A DNA stretch of 21,324 nt from Apostichopus californicus (lineage: Eukaryota > Echinodermata > Holothuroidea > Aspidochirotida > Stichopodidae), in contig JAIPMN010125164.1 of NCBI GenBank assembly GCA_020650975.1, forward strand, positions 1-21,324. Direction: 5' to 3'. This document shows positions 20,678 through 21,324 of this stretch, one piece after another. Numbering within the stretch: the first letter of the stretch is position 1; each line of letters opens with the position of its first letter. The translations under genes were made by a program, and so were the position numbers. The notes under the pieces were generated by a model. It saw only the letters and a program-made list of their open reading frames with translations, was not told the origin of the DNA and searched no databases.

Positions 20678-20908
20678 TTTGAACCTGACAGAAAAATGGA
20701 ATAATTCCTCTAGAATTGTCCTGGAAGACGTTTTGTCGATGGACGTTGACGGATCACTTTGCTGATCGACGATTAAATTCGATGGTGGTTCGACCACGAG
20801 ATCAATGCGGTAGGTCATCGCAGTGATTACGTACGTAGTACCCAGAGTGCGTATACGTCTGTTCTCAAGTATTGTTGTCGTTGTGCAACTAGACCTACGA
20901 TAAACAGT

Positions 20909-21324
20909 ATGGCTAACGCTAGTGGATTTATTGGAGGTGTAGGCCAGTTTGACCATGCGAAGGAAACGTTTGCTTCGTATACCGAGAGACTGGAAATGTT
21001 TTATCTGGCAAATAATATCATAGAGGTATTAGGGGATACTCCTGAACTGGTTGCAGCTCGAATCGCTGTGGTGGAAAGAAAAAAAGCCATATTCTTGAGT
21101 GAAGTAGGCCCAGAAGTATATTCAGTGCTGAGTAACTTAGTGGCCCCGACGAAACCAAGGAACAAAACGTTAGACGAAATTTTCAAGTGTCTTAGACAGC
21201 ACTTTGACCCAGCACCATTGGAGATTTCTGAAAGTTTTCATTTTGGGAAACGAGATCAAAAGCCTGGAGAAACTGTAAGTGACTACATTTTGGCTTTGAA
21301 GAAACTGTCCATTCATTGTAATTT
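20909..21324 (+). CDS. Gag polyprotein, Gypsy type, N-terminal part
   Basis: An uninterrupted frame of 138 codons starts at ATG 20909 and continues past the window end. It begins MANASGFIGGVGQFDHAKET. Residues 99-135 carry FDPAPLEISESFHFGKRDQ, then GETVSDYILALKKLSIHC, the hallmark of the retrotransposon Gag capsid region in Mag/SURL-like Gypsy elements. The product would assemble into particles that package element RNA in the cytoplasm. The ATG is preferred because the leader in front has stops in this frame and the usual Gag start context follows. There are no stops or frameshifts, in contrast with the decayed genes to its left. Confidence 0.85.
   Translation, partial: MANASGFIGGVGQFDHAKETFASYTERLEMFYLANNIIEVLGDTPELVAARIAVVERKKAIFLSEVGPEVYSVLSNLVAPTKPRNKTLDEIFKCLRQHFDPAPLEISESFHFGKRDQKPGETVSDYILALKKLSIHCN

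Larger units (their letters stand above)
20520..21324 (+). mobile_element. Gypsy-type LTR retrotransposon, 5' end (partial)
   Basis: LTR, primer-binding site, leader and gag follow one another in standard order and run off the window end. The uninterrupted gag suggests a young copy. pol and the 3' LTR, if present, lie to the right. Confidence 0.8.

Noticed and set aside
20636..20956. A 106-codon minus-strand frame
   Set aside because: Antisense to the Gypsy LTR end, leader and gag start; the plus-strand reading is supported by motifs.

Overview
The window looks like metazoan nuclear DNA, most likely from a marine invertebrate deuterostome and perhaps an echinoderm. The signs are GT/AG-spliced coding fragments, an AT-rich background, frequent AGGCCTA-type words (about 1190-1660 and again near 18590), a tRNA-derived SINE, a MITE and a Gypsy retrotransposon. 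The organism assignment is inference from sequence style and was not tested by a search. No intact host gene is visible. The window is a mosaic of mobile elements and their remains separated by non-coding DNA.

Layout: 1-600 holds two and a fraction copies of a degenerate 260-294 bp tandem repeat. 1970-6212 (+) is the most informative feature. It is a three-exon, decayed gene that encodes a KMT5A-like SET methyltransferase domain, two C2H2/C2HC-like zinc knuckles, a tyrosine-recombinase-like (Crypton-type) domain with the R-K-R-H-Y residues still readable, and a Myb/SANT-like tail. Two frameshifts, three in-frame stops and a damaged splice donor break it. 6213-7574 has no gene. 7581-8086 is a complete MITE with terminal inverted repeats and a 6-bp target duplication. 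8093-11177 is non-coding and AT-rich, with a small promoter-like patch near 9370.

11178-16200 is bounded by nearly identical inverted repeats about 5 kb apart. It may be one large non-autonomous element: inside are hairpins, a 10-bp tandem array, a tRNA-derived SINE, three evenly spaced NFI-like palindromes, and a seven-copy CCGG-rich minisatellite that leaves all three forward frames open. No transposase is visible in it. 16204-18823 has no gene. 18824-20519 (+) is the heavily decayed reading frame of a multicopy, transposon-associated protein family that begins with a SAM-like domain. A Gypsy-type LTR retrotransposon begins at 20520 and cuts this fossil off; its 140-bp LTR, primer-binding site, leader and the first 138 codons of an intact gag are present before the window ends.

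The genes do not form a pathway. The biological interest lies in the SET/tyrosine-recombinase/Myb fusion, which suggests a mobile or formerly mobile gene that coupled a histone-methyltransferase fold to a DNA recombinase, and in the large inverted-repeat element. All family names come from recognising motifs by eye; no database search was run.
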